A stretch of 64,000 nucleotides of DNA, taken from contig CAVZWU010000017.1 of assembly GCA_963779095.1 (NCBI GenBank), forward strand, positions 62,001 through 126,000, given 5' to 3'. This document shows, in pieces, positions 17,986-25,922 of this stretch. The first letter of the stretch is position 1. Each line of letters starts with the position of its first letter. Source of the stretch: Roseiarcus sp963779095 (GTDB taxonomy: Bacteria > Pseudomonadota > Alphaproteobacteria > Rhizobiales > Beijerinckiaceae). The notes under the pieces were generated by a model, which had not been told where the DNA came from, did not search any database, and was given only the letters and a program-made list of their open reading frames with translations. The position numbers and the translations under genes were made by a program.

Positions 17986-19437
17986 TTACCATACTGTCCA
18001 ATCGGGAGCGACGAGCCGCCGCTTTCCGTCCGTCGTATGCAGTGTCCCGACGGCGTCGAGGTCGAGCTTGCCCCAGAGCTGGCAGGTGACCAGTTTGTGC
18101 TTCTGGTCGAGCGCCTCGCAATAGTTGGTGAACTCGCAGGTCCGCACCTCCGCGCCGCGGCCGAGCAAGATTTTCAGTGCCCAGTCGGGATCGGCGAGAG
18201 ACTGCCGCGCTGCGCCGACGATGTCGCATACGCCCTCCTCGAGCCAGCGCTCCGCCATTGCGAAATTGTGCGCGCCGCCGGTGCAGACGACTGGCGTCTG
18301 AAGTCCGGCCGCGCGAATGGCGTCGCGGATCGCGCGCGTCGGGCCGGCATTGCGCCCGAACGGCCCGCGCGAGTCGGAGATGAACTGGGGCATGCATTCG
18401 TAGCCGCTCGGCCCGGTATAGGGATAGGCGGCCGCGTTGACGGCCGGGCGCGCTGCGTCCTCGAATTTTCCGCCGCGCGAAGTCGAAACGAAATCCATCC
18501 CTGCGGTCGCGAAGGCGACGCCCATGGCGGACGTTTCCTCGAGCCCGTTGCCGCCCTCGATGCACTCTTCCGCCAGGAAACGGCAGCCGACGACGAAGTC
18601 TTGCCCGACCGAGGCGCGCACGGCCTCAAACGCTTCGAGAGGCAGACGCAGGCGGTTCTCGAGCGCTCCGCCGTAATTGTCCGCGCGCGTATTCGTGCGC
18701 GAAAGGAACGAGGCCATCGTATAGGCGTGCGCGTCGTGAAGTTCGACGCCATCGAAGCCGGCGGCCTCAGCGCGCTGGGCGGCGGCGGCGAACAGCGGCG
18801 GCAGCGATTTCGGCAGGTCACGAATATGCGGCAGTTCGATGTCAATGATGCGCTCGCGATAGCCTTGCATGAGCGCTTCGAACTCGCGCGCGGTCAGCGC
18901 CTCTCTCCAACCGCATTCGCCCAGCGCGAGCAGACGCGCCCGCACCTCGGCTTCGCTCGCGCTCTCGCCTCCGACCGCACGGCGGTGCTCATTGGTCACC
19001 TGCAGGAAGCGCTCGAAAAACTTCGCGGGCTCCGGACGGCGACGGATCGCGAGGAAATCGATGATCTGAATGAAGAGCCGCGTCCGGCCGCCGCTCGCTT
19101 GCCTCACGGCGTTCACCAGCCGGCGCAGCCCCTCAATATAGCGGTCGTGGCCAACGCGCAGCAGCGGACCGCTGGGCACGTCGCGGACGCCCGTCGCTTC
19201 CACGACGATCGCGCCCGGCCGACCGCGCGCCAGCCTCTCGTACCACGCAACGACGGCGTCGGAGACGAAGCCTTCCTCCGTAGCGCGCCAAGGCATCATC
19301 GCGGGCACCCAAGTGCATTGTGCGAGCTTCAGCCGACCTTGCTCGTGCGGCGAGAACAGGCGCGAGCGCCGGCTTCCTCGCGCGTGGGGATTGCCCCGGC
19401 TTGCGAGGCGTACCGGATGCGTTCGGCCGGCCGCCAC
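17986..19437 (-). CDS. Old Yellow Enzyme-family NADH:flavin oxidoreductase
   Basis: This FMN TIM-barrel protein of up to 483 residues has PAMMPWRATEEGFVSDA near the N-terminus, the active-site block FDGVELHDAHAYTMASFLS then RTNTRADNYGG, and the late FMN-binding VVCTGGAHNFAMAERWLEEG. A C-terminal cysteine-bearing tail (CEFTNYCEALDQKHKLVTC) is present. Such reductases hydrogenate activated double bonds. The reductase half of 2-aminobenzoyl-CoA monooxygenase/reductase is of this family, and here the gene follows the CoA ligase context directly. The real start may lie inside the frame near LFSPHEQGRLKLA (no ATG there). Frame intact. Confidence 0.82.
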   Translation of the reverse strand: MAAGRTHPVRLASRGNPHARGSRRSRLFSPHEQGRLKLAQCTWVPAMMPWRATEEGFVSDAVVAWYERLARGRPGAIVVEATGVRDVPSGPLLRVGHDRYIEGLRRLVNAVRQASGGRTRLFIQIIDFLAIRRRPEPAKFFERFLQVTNEHRRAVGGESASEAEVRARLLALGECGWREALTAREFEALMQGYRERIIDIELPHIRDLPKSLPPLFAAAAQRAEAAGFDGVELHDAHAYTMASFLSRTNTRADNYGGALENRLRLPLEAFEAVRASVGQDFVVGCRFLAEECIEGGNGLEETSAMGVAFATAGMDFVSTSRGGKFEDAARPAVNAAAYPYTGPSGYECMPQFISDSRGPFGRNAGPTRAIRDAIRAAGLQTPVVCTGGAHNFAMAERWLEEGVCDIVGAARQSLADPDWALKILLGRGAEVRTCEFTNYCEALDQKHKLVTCQLWGKLDLDAVGTLHTTDGKRRLVAPDWTVW

Positions 19438-19446
19438 ATGGATAGG

Positions 19447-19842
19447 CTAATCCGGAACGACCGCGGTCGCCTGGATCTCGACCTTGGCCCGATCTTCGAT
19501 GAGGGCGGAGACCTGCACGGCCGTCATCGCGGGAAAATTCTTTCCCATGATCTCGCGATAGACCTTTCCGACCTCCGGCAGACGGTTGATGTATTCACGC
19601 TCGTCGATGAAGTACCAGACGAGGCTCACGAGGTGCTCCGGGCCCCCGCCTTCGCATGCAAGGACCGCGGCGACGTTCCGCAACGCCTGCGCGATCTGCG
19701 TCACGAGATCGTCGCTCTCGAACCGGCATTCCGGGTTCCAGCCGACCTGTCCTGCGACAAAGATCGTCCGACCGCGCGCGACCACGCCATTGGAATAGCC
19801 TGAAGGCCTGGCCCAGCCTTCCGGCTGTAAGGGGCGATGCAT
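19447..19842 (-). CDS. RidA-like (YjgF/YER057c/UK114) protein
   Basis: A 131-residue chorismate-mutase-like RidA fold protein: YSNGVVARGRTIFVAGQVGW, then LRNVAAVLACEGGGPEHLVSL and a VEIQATAVV tail. RidA proteins hydrolyse enamines/imines to ketones and ammonia. The arginine that archetypal RidA uses (in a PxR motif before the VEI strand) reads methionine here (FPAMTAVQV), so it is a non-archetypal member. In an aminobenzoyl-CoA route it could remove the amino group from a dearomatised 2-amino-ene intermediate; this is inference. I chose ATG 19842 (MHRPLQPEGWARP), the usual start of the family. Confidence 0.85.
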   Translation of the reverse strand: MHRPLQPEGWARPSGYSNGVVARGRTIFVAGQVGWNPECRFESDDLVTQIAQALRNVAAVLACEGGGPEHLVSLVWYFIDEREYINRLPEVGKVYREIMGKNFPAMTAVQVSALIEDRAKVEIQATAVVPD

Positions 19843-19872
19843 GAGCGACTCCTCGAACGTGTTCATCTCAGC

Positions 19873-21053
19873 TCAGCGTGACCTCAACAACTCGCGCGCG
19901 ACGATCAGCTTTTGGACCTCGGTTGCGCCCTCCGTAGATCCGGACCGCCCGGATCTCACGGTAGAGGCTCTCCACAATCTCGCCCCGCTGCACGCCCCGG
20001 CCGCCGAACATCTGGACGGCGCGATCGATCACGCGCTGGGCGGATTCCGTCGCCGCCATCTTCGCCATTGCGGCCTCGCGCGTCGTCGGCAGCTTCTGCA
20101 CGTCGCGTCCCCAGGCCGCCCGGTAAGTCAAGAGCGCCGCCGCATCGACCTCGGTCGCCATGTCGCCGAGCGCGCCCTGCGTCAGTTGGAGATCCGCGAG
20201 CGTCCCGCCGAACATGCGGCGGGCCCCGGCGTGCTCAAGCGATTCATCGAGCGCCCGGCGGGCGAGACCGAGCGCGGCGGCGGCGACCGAAGCGCGGACG
20301 ATGTCGAGCGTCTGCATCGCGATTTTGAAGCCGCCGCCGGGAGCCCCGAGGCGGTGGGCCAAGGGGATGCGGCAATTCTCGAAGCGCAGAGTCGCGAGCG
20401 GATGCGGCGCGATCACCTCGATGCGCCCGGCGATGGAGAAACCGGGATCGTCGGGAAAGACGACGAAAGCGGAAACGCCCCGCGCACCCGGCCCCTCGCC
20501 GGTGCGCGCGAACAGCGTATAGACGTCGGCGACGCCCCCATTGGAAATCCAGGTCTTTTCGCCTTCGATCACGTAGGAATCGCCGTCGAGGCGCGCCAAG
20601 CAGACCATCGCGGCGACGTCGGAGCCGGCCTCCGTCTCCCGACAGCGCGAACGCCGCCAGCCATTCGCTGGCGCGCGTCTTCGGCAGGTGGCGGCGCGAA
20701 GTTCTGGCGAGCCGGCGATCGCGATCGCGCCCGACCCAACCCCTGCATCGCGAAGGCGAAGTCGGCCAGACCGTCGCGCCACGCGAGCATCTCGCGCGTC
20801 AGGCAGGCGGAACGCGAATCGATGGCCGTCGCGTCGGCTTCGGGCGGCGCTACGCCGTCCTTCAGCAGGCCCGCCCGGCCCATTTCTCGCACGAAACGCC
20901 GACAGGAGGCGTCGACGTCGTCATGGTCGATCGCGTCTATGACCGGCGAGCCTATGAACATGTCGACCCGTTCGGCGAGCGCCCCCGGTGGCCGTGTTCG
21001 AAGAAAGGCCATTCGAGCCAGTCGCGGGCCATGCGCTTTGCCGGAGCGCGCAT
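19873..21053 (-). pseudogene. Acyl-CoA dehydrogenase (frameshifted)
   Basis: FAD acyl-CoA dehydrogenase of about 390 residues. It starts MRAPAKRMARDWLEWPFFE at 21053, continues in other frames through CRRFVREMGRAGLLK, and has the FAD/substrate motifs ETEAGSDVAAM, YVIEGEKTWISNGGVADVY and VQMFGGRGVQRGEIVESLYR. The expected end (GATEVQKLIVARELLRSR) is restored by one base and stops at 19873. At least three shifts are seen (about 20980, 20690 and 19935). It overlaps neither neighbour but lies three bases after the hydratase stop and shortly before RidA, in the same operon. It may oxidise the ring-derived acyl-CoA. Confidence 0.87.
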
Positions 21054-21056
21054 TGC

Positions 21057-21296
21057 TCAGTCGCCTTCGAACACGGGCTGGCGCTTGGCGGCGAACGCCT
21101 CGAAAGCGCGACGGAAATCTTTCGTCGCCATGCAGATCGCCTGCGCCTGCGCCTCGGACTCGATCATTTCGTCCAGCCCCATCGCCCATTCCTGGTTCAT
21201 CATCGTCTTCGTCATGCTGTGAGCGAACCACGGACCGTTCGCAAGCCCGCGCGCAGTGATGTCAGACCAAATGCTCGCGGTCGCTCTGGCCATGCT
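21057..21296 (-). pseudogene. Enoyl-CoA hydratase, 5'-truncated by IS630
   Basis: The last 78 residues of a crotonase-superfamily hydratase/isomerase remain: GLANGPWFAHSMTKTMMNQE, then AMGLDEMIESEAQAQAICM and the family-typical ending FRRAFEAFAAKRQPVFEGD. The active-site half is absent because the IS630 begins at 21298. It would have been the first known gene of the minus-strand catabolic operon, so its loss removes both an enzyme and possibly the operon promoter. Confidence 0.85.
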
Positions 21297-21297
21297 A

Positions 21298-22413
21298 GCG
21301 GATCGAGCCTAACATTTGAGTCCCGGATGGGATTCCCGCGGCAAGTTCGGCGTGCGAGTCTGCGCGATGCGCGCAGGAAAATCCCTCTCCGTTTCGTCCG
21401 CCGATATTCGCCGGCTCAAAGCTGTGGTGCAAGACCGCAACGCGCCTCAGAAGCGCGTCTGGCGGGCTGAAATCGTGCTGTTGACCGCCGATGGCGTCGG
21501 CACGAACGAGATCATGCGGCGAACGGCCAAGTCCAAGACCTGCGTTTGGCGCTGGCAGGAACGCTTTCTGGAGGACGGGTTCGACGGCCTGCTTCGTGAC
21601 AAGACGCGTCCCTCGCGAATCAAGCCCCTCAGCGCCGAGGCGACGGAGCGCGTTGTCGCCTTGACGCTTGGCGACCCGCCTGGTGAGACGACCCACTGGA
21701 CCGGAGCCTTGATGGCGAAGGCGACTGGGCTCAGCGTGAGTTCGGTCCAACGCATCTGGCGCGCCCATGGTCTGCAACCGCACCGGATGCGCCAGTTCAA
21801 GCTGTCCAACGATCCGCGCTTCGTCGACAAATTGCGCGACGTCGTCGGGCTCTATGTCGATCCGCCCGCACACGCCATCGTCCTGTCGGTCGACGAAAAG
21901 AGCCAGATTCAGGCGCTTGACCGCACACAGCCCGGACTGCCGCTGAAGAAGGGTCGCGCCGGAACCATGACGCACGACTATGAGCGCCACGGCACGACGA
22001 CGCTGTTCGCCGCGATGAACGTCCTCGACGGCACGGTCATCGGCCGCAACATGCAGCGCCATCGCCATCAGGAGTTCATTCGCTTCCTCAATGTCATCGA
22101 GAAGCAGGTTCCCGTTGGAAAGACGATTTATCATCCCAATGTTCGCGGATGGCTCGAACGCCATCCGCGATGGACGTTCCATTTCACCCCGACATCGGCT
22201 TCCTGGCTCAACGCGGTCGAGGGCTTCTTCGCGACCCTCACAAAGCGCAGGCTCAAACGCGGCGTCTTTCGGTCTGTCGCCGACCTGCAAGCCGCGATCA
22301 ACCGCTTCCTCGAAGAGCACAATCAGCAATCGCAGCCCTTCACCTGGACCGCCGATCCCGACAAAATCATCGCCGCCGTCAGACGCGGGCACCAAGCGTT
22401 AGATTCGATCCAA
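21298..22413 (+). mobile_element. IS630-family element with TA duplications
   Basis: Terminal inverted repeats are readable: left GCGGATCGAGCCTAAC and right (inward) TTGGATCGAATCTAAC. TA dinucleotides flank at 21296-21297 and 22414-22415, the hallmark of this family. The right TA forms part of the transposase stop codon (TAG). Confidence 0.88.
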
Positions 22414-22416
22414 TAG
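21367..22416 (+). CDS. IS630 transposase lacking its second catalytic Asp block
   Basis: This Tc1/mariner-like DDE transposase has N-terminal HTH domains (VSSADIRRLKAVVQDRN, CVWRWQERFLEDGFDGLLRD), the first aspartate in IVLSVDEKSQIQALDR, and the C-terminal FTPTSASWLNAVEGFFATL with the glutamate. The segment that normally follows GKTIY, with the second aspartate in a LDNYATHKHP-like motif, is missing: GKTIYHPNVRGWLERHP runs on in frame. About ten residues have been deleted, so this copy is probably catalytically dead although the frame is open. ATG 21367 fits the family N-terminus. Confidence 0.88.
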   Translation: MRAGKSLSVSSADIRRLKAVVQDRNAPQKRVWRAEIVLLTADGVGTNEIMRRTAKSKTCVWRWQERFLEDGFDGLLRDKTRPSRIKPLSAEATERVVALTLGDPPGETTHWTGALMAKATGLSVSSVQRIWRAHGLQPHRMRQFKLSNDPRFVDKLRDVVGLYVDPPAHAIVLSVDEKSQIQALDRTQPGLPLKKGRAGTMTHDYERHGTTTLFAAMNVLDGTVIGRNMQRHRHQEFIRFLNVIEKQVPVGKTIYHPNVRGWLERHPRWTFHFTPTSASWLNAVEGFFATLTKRRLKRGVFRSVADLQAAINRFLEEHNQQSQPFTWTADPDKIIAAVRRGHQALDSIQ

Positions 22417-22425
22417 GCTAGAGCT

Positions 22426-23125
22426 ATGAGCAACCCCTTCCGATATTTCAACAGCTGTCCGGAGGTCATCCGTCTGGTCGTGATGATGCACGTGAGATAC
22501 CCATTGTCGCTGCGCAACGTCGAAGATCTCCTGGCCGAGCGCGGGATCGACATCAGCCACGAGAGCGTTCGGTTCTGGCGGAATCGGTTTGGCCCAATGT
22601 TCGCCGCCGAGATCCGCAAGAGACGCGCCGCGCACATTGCGCGGCTTCATCCAGTGGCGTTGGCATTTGGATGAGGCGTTCGTGAAGGTCAACGGCAAGC
22701 TCTGCTATCTCTGGCGGGCGGTCGACCATGAAGGCGAGGTGTTGGAGGCGGTGGTCACCTCAAAGCGGGACAAGGCTGCGGCGCTGAAGCTTCTCAAGCG
22801 GATCATGAAGAAATACGGGGCTCCTCGCAGCGTCGTCACCGACCGGCTTCGTGCATATTCCGCGGCGATGAGAGAGGTTGGCAACGCCGATCGCCAGGAG
22901 GTCGGCGGTCGGCTCAACAATCGCGCGGAGAATTCACATCAGCCGTTTCGACAACGAGAGCGCGCCACGCAGCGGTTTCGAAGCATGAAGACGCTGCAGA
23001 GGTTCAGCTCAGTTCACGCCCAGGTCCACAACTATTTCAATCAGGAACGCCGTCTCGTCACGAGGCAAGTCTACAAGCAGAGACGCTCGGCCGCGTTGGC
23101 CGACTGGCGCGCACTCGTGGCGTAG
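22426..23125 (+). pseudogene. IS6-family transposase (frameshifted)
   Basis: IS26-like DDE transposase: YPLSLRNVEDLLAERGIDIS at the start, first aspartate in WHLDEAFVKVNGKLCYLWRA, second in VTDRLRAYSAAM, and the glutamate in NRAENSHQPFRQRER. The frame breaks near 22645: RLHPVALAFG is followed in the next frame by GFIQWRWHLDE. A family-like end (GGCTTTGTCAAAGTAACC, reading inward) lies at about 23174-23191 on the right. The matching left end is not visible; the gene starts only 10 bases after the IS630 border. Confidence 0.82.
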
Positions 23126-23173
23126 ATCGCCGTTTGCGGGCGGGCGTCTCGCGCCACACGCAGACGACCGCGG

Positions 23174-23266
23174 TTACTTTGACAAAGCCCTCACACACTC
23201 TGCTAGGAACAGCTCCTCTTGCTCAAGCTTTCTTGCCGCCAATTGCTCAGTGGTACTTCTTCTCAT
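23174..23266 (-). pseudogene. Start of an unidentified gene, cut by the IS6 end
   Basis: Thirty codons from ATG 23266 read MRRSTTEQLAARKLEQEEL then FLAECVRAL before running into the IS6 terminal sequence, where a stop arises by chance. It begins six bases after the stop of the partial gene upstream, so the two probably formed an operon. No family recognised. It is helical and charged. Confidence 0.35.
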
Positions 23267-23271
23267 TCGGT

Positions 23272-23507
23272 TCACATCCCTTCACTGCTCGCAAGTTCGT
23301 TCTGCTTCCGGAACTCCAGGTTCAAGAACTCATAGAGATTGTTGCGACTGTCGGACAACGCCGAGCCGCCGTATGCGGCCAGCGCCATTTCTGGATGCAA
23401 GAGTTCGGTTACGGCGTAGTTTTCATGTGGGATTTTCGCGGCCAGATCGGAACTGAATTTTCGCCGTGCCTCGTTTTGCGTTCCGTAGGCACCGTATCTG
23501 ACCCAGG
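23272..23507 (-). pseudogene. C-terminal part of an unidentified gene, cut by an IS5-like element
   Basis: A clean minus-strand frame with no start codon enters from the IS5-like element border at 23508 and runs 78 residues to a stop at 23272. It includes AWVRYGAYGTQNEARRKFS and ends ENYAVTELLHPEMALAAYGG then LYEFLNLEFRKQNELASSEGM. Composition looks protein-coding and codon use is less GC-rich than in the catabolic genes. I do not recognise the family. It is a slice of host or plasmid DNA trapped between two insertion sequences. Confidence 0.45.
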
Positions 23508-24865
23508 CTAGCAGGTTGCTGAAAAAGTGGCGCGGAAGGGCTCTGGTGTTTGCCTTTGGGGGGTGATTCGCTGGCGTCGGCGAGGCGATTCGCGAGGGGA
23601 TCGATGCGGGGCGAGGATCGGACGAGCGGGACGTTGTTCTCTTACGTCGACGTCGAGGGGCGGATCGCCGCGAATCATCCGCTGCGGGCGATGCGGCGGC
23701 TGACCAACGCGGCGCTGGCCCAGCTCGACGCGAGGTTTTCGGCGCTTTACGAGGGAATTGGGCGTCCCTCGATCCCGCCGGAGCGATTGCTGCGGGCCTC
23801 GCTTGTGCAGCTTCTCTATTCGATCCGCTCGGAGCGGCAGCTGGTCGAACGGCTGGAGTTCGACATGCTGTTTCGCTGGTTCGTCGGGCTTACGATCGAC
23901 GAGAGCGTGTTCGACGCCTCGACCTTCTCGAAGAACCGCGACCGCCTGCTCACCCACGAGATCGCGCAAGAGTTTCTGTCTTCGCTTCTCGGCCTGCCGG
24001 AGGTGAAGGGGCTTCTGAGCGCCGAGCATTTTTCGGTCGATGGAACGATGTTGAAAGCCTGGGCGTCGATGAAGAGCTTCCGTCCCAAGAGCGCCTCTGG
24101 CGAAGGCCGGGGGAACGACCCGGGCGAGCCGCTGCCTCCGGGGCGCAACCGCGAGGCCGACTTCCGCAAGACCAAGCGCTCGAACAAAACCCACGCCTCG
24201 ACGACCGACAAGGAGGCGCGCCTTTATCGCAAAGGCGCAGGCCAGGAGAGCCGTCTTTGCTATCTCGGCCATGCGCTGATGGAGAACCGCAACGGTCTTG
24301 TGGCGGCGCCCGAGGCGACGCTGGCGACCGGAACGGCCGAGCGCGAGGCGGCGGCTGCTTTCAGCCAGCGCTTGCCCTTTGGCGCGACGCTCGGCGCCGA
24401 CAAGGGCTATGACGCCGAGGCCTTCGTCGAGGGCTTGAAGGCGCGTGGGATTGAGCCGCATGTCGCGATCAACGGGACGGTGAGCAAGCATGGCAAGGCG
24501 CGCAAGACCGCCGTCCCGGGCGAGGTCGCCGCGAGTGTGCGCTATGCGATCAGCCAGCGGCTGCGCAAACGCATCGAGGAAGGCTTCGGCTGGACGAAGA
24601 CGGTCGGCGGCCTCATGCAGGTGAAGGTGCGTGGCCTCGACAAGGTCCGCGCCGCTTTCGTCTTCGCCATGGCCGCCTACAACATCGTCCGCCTGCCCAG
24701 GCTTATGGCCGCAACGGGCGAACTGCGTCCAGCGACATGAAAAGCCAGAGAACAATGACCCGACGTCACGCCAAAACCTCGAACGTGAGCCGCGCCCGCC
24801 TGCAAAAAATTGCGCTTGCCACCCCTCGTTGCGCAAACGCAGTGACTTTTTCAGCAGCCTGCTAG
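23508..24865 (+). mobile_element. IS5-superfamily element with long inverted ends and CTAG flanks
   Basis: The outer ends are CTAGCAGGTTGCTGAAAAAGT at 23508-23528 (20 of 21 bases mirrored) and its reverse complement at 24845-24865. CTAG at both extremes is the likely target duplication. It encloses a single intact transposase gene. Confidence 0.85.
23604..24740 (+). CDS. IS5/IS1182-like DDE transposase
   Basis: The start is MRGEDRTSGTLFSYVDVEGR, followed by the DUF772-type N-terminal domain (PPERLLRASLVQLLYSIRSE, VFDASTFSKNRDRLL). The DDE domain has the first aspartate in AEHFSVDGTMLKAWASMKSF, the second in GADKGYDAEAFVEGL and the glutamate region in KRIEEGFGWTKTVGG. Length is about 378 residues, intact. 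ATG 23604 fits the family start better than the upstream 23550. It is likely active. Confidence 0.88.
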   Translation: MRGEDRTSGTLFSYVDVEGRIAANHPLRAMRRLTNAALAQLDARFSALYEGIGRPSIPPERLLRASLVQLLYSIRSERQLVERLEFDMLFRWFVGLTIDESVFDASTFSKNRDRLLTHEIAQEFLSSLLGLPEVKGLLSAEHFSVDGTMLKAWASMKSFRPKSASGEGRGNDPGEPLPPGRNREADFRKTKRSNKTHASTTDKEARLYRKGAGQESRLCYLGHALMENRNGLVAAPEATLATGTAEREAAAAFSQRLPFGATLGADKGYDAEAFVEGLKARGIEPHVAINGTVSKHGKARKTAVPGEVAASVRYAISQRLRKRIEEGFGWTKTVGGLMQVKVRGLDKVRAAFVFAMAAYNIVRLPRLMAATGELRPAT

Positions 24866-24866
24866 A

Positions 24867-25900
24867 TGTGATCTTTCAGGAGGTTGTCCATTCGGTTTGA
24901 GCGGTGAACGCTGATGTCGCCGAACGTCAATGATTCGCGGAGAACCGAATGGACACGCACAAGAATGCCTCGCTTACGCCCAGAGGTCGAGAGGCTATGG
25001 CGCGCGGCGTGGTGGAAGGCGGTCTGTCGAAGGCGGCCGCGGCGCGCCAGTTCAACACGACGCCGAAGACGGTCGCCAAATGGGTCGCTCGCTTTCAGGC
25101 CGAGGGACCGGCGGGTTTGATGGACCGCTCCTCCCGGCCCCGCTCATCGCCAAGCCAGACAGGTCCGGCCGCCTGCGAGAGGGTCGAGGCTTTGCGCCGG
25201 CAGCGCCACACCGGCAAAGAGATCGCTGCGGAAGTCGGCGTCTCGGCCGCCACCGTCAGTCGCGTCCTCAAACGCCTGGGCCTCAACCGGCTGTCGGCGC
25301 TCGAGCCGGCCGAGCCGATCCGCCGCTATGAACGCGCCGCACCCGGCGAGATCGTCCACATCGACATCAAGAAGCTTGGCAAGTTCAATCGGATCGGCCA
25401 CCGGATCACCGGCGACAGGATCGGCCAGAGCAATGCGCGCGGGGTCGGCTGGGAATATGTGCATCTGGCGATCGACGACCATTCGCGGCTCGCTTATTCG
25501 GAAATCCTGCCGGACGAGAAGCGAACCTCCTGCCTGCGCTTTCTCTTCAACGCCCTGCGCTACTTTCGAAGCCTCGGCGTCAAGGTCGAACGCGTCATGA
25601 CCGACAACGGCTCGGCCTTCAAATCACGCCGCTACGCCAAGGCGCTGCGCCGGCTCAAGATCAAGCATCTGCGGACCAGGCCCTACACGCCCAAGACCAA
25701 CGGAAAGGCCGAGCGCTTCGTCCAGACCAGCTTGCGCGAGTGGGCCTATGCGCGAGCCTACGACACGTCCGACCAACGCGCCGCCGAACTGCCCGTCTGG
25801 CTTCACCGCTACAACTGGCATCGCCCACATGGCAGTCTCGGAGCAAAACCCCCAATCAGCAGAATCGCCCTAACCAAGGACAACCTCTTGAGCCTCCACA
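24867..25900 (+). mobile_element. IS481-family element
   Basis: Inverted ends: left TGTGATCTTTCAGGAGGTTG and right (inward) TGTGGAGGCTCAAGAGGTTG match at the first four and most inner bases. Both ends sit beside GCTAG, consistent with the CTAG preference of this family. The left end lies one base from the right end of the IS5-like element. The right end cuts an alpha/beta hydrolase gene. Confidence 0.8.
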
Positions 25901-25905
25901 GCTAG
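24949..25905 (+). CDS. IS481 transposase
   Basis: This 318-residue protein is intact. N-terminal HTH domains (GGLSKAAAARQFNTTPKTVA; VSAATVSRVLKRLGL) are followed by an rve integrase core: first aspartate in GEIVHIDIKKLGKFNRIGH, second in VKVERVMTDNGSAFKSRRY and the glutamate in KTNGKAERFVQTSLREWAY. The C-terminus (LHRYNWHRPHGSLGAKPP) is canonical and the final codons overlap the inverted end, as in other IS481 members. Confidence 0.93.
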   Translation: MDTHKNASLTPRGREAMARGVVEGGLSKAAAARQFNTTPKTVAKWVARFQAEGPAGLMDRSSRPRSSPSQTGPAACERVEALRRQRHTGKEIAAEVGVSAATVSRVLKRLGLNRLSALEPAEPIRRYERAAPGEIVHIDIKKLGKFNRIGHRITGDRIGQSNARGVGWEYVHLAIDDHSRLAYSEILPDEKRTSCLRFLFNALRYFRSLGVKVERVMTDNGSAFKSRRYAKALRRLKIKHLRTRPYTPKTNGKAERFVQTSLREWAYARAYDTSDQRAAELPVWLHRYNWHRPHGSLGAKPPISRIALTKDNLLSLHS

Positions 25906-25922
25906 CGCACAGGCCGAGCTGT

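Noticed and set aside
17719..19803. 694-codon plus-strand frame across the ligase, OYE and RidA genes
   Set aside because: It overlaps three real genes on the other strand and shows no family motif.
19841..21259. 472-codon plus-strand frame opposite the acyl-CoA dehydrogenase
   Set aside because: Mirror frame of the dehydrogenase, very rich in Arg and Ser in its second half.
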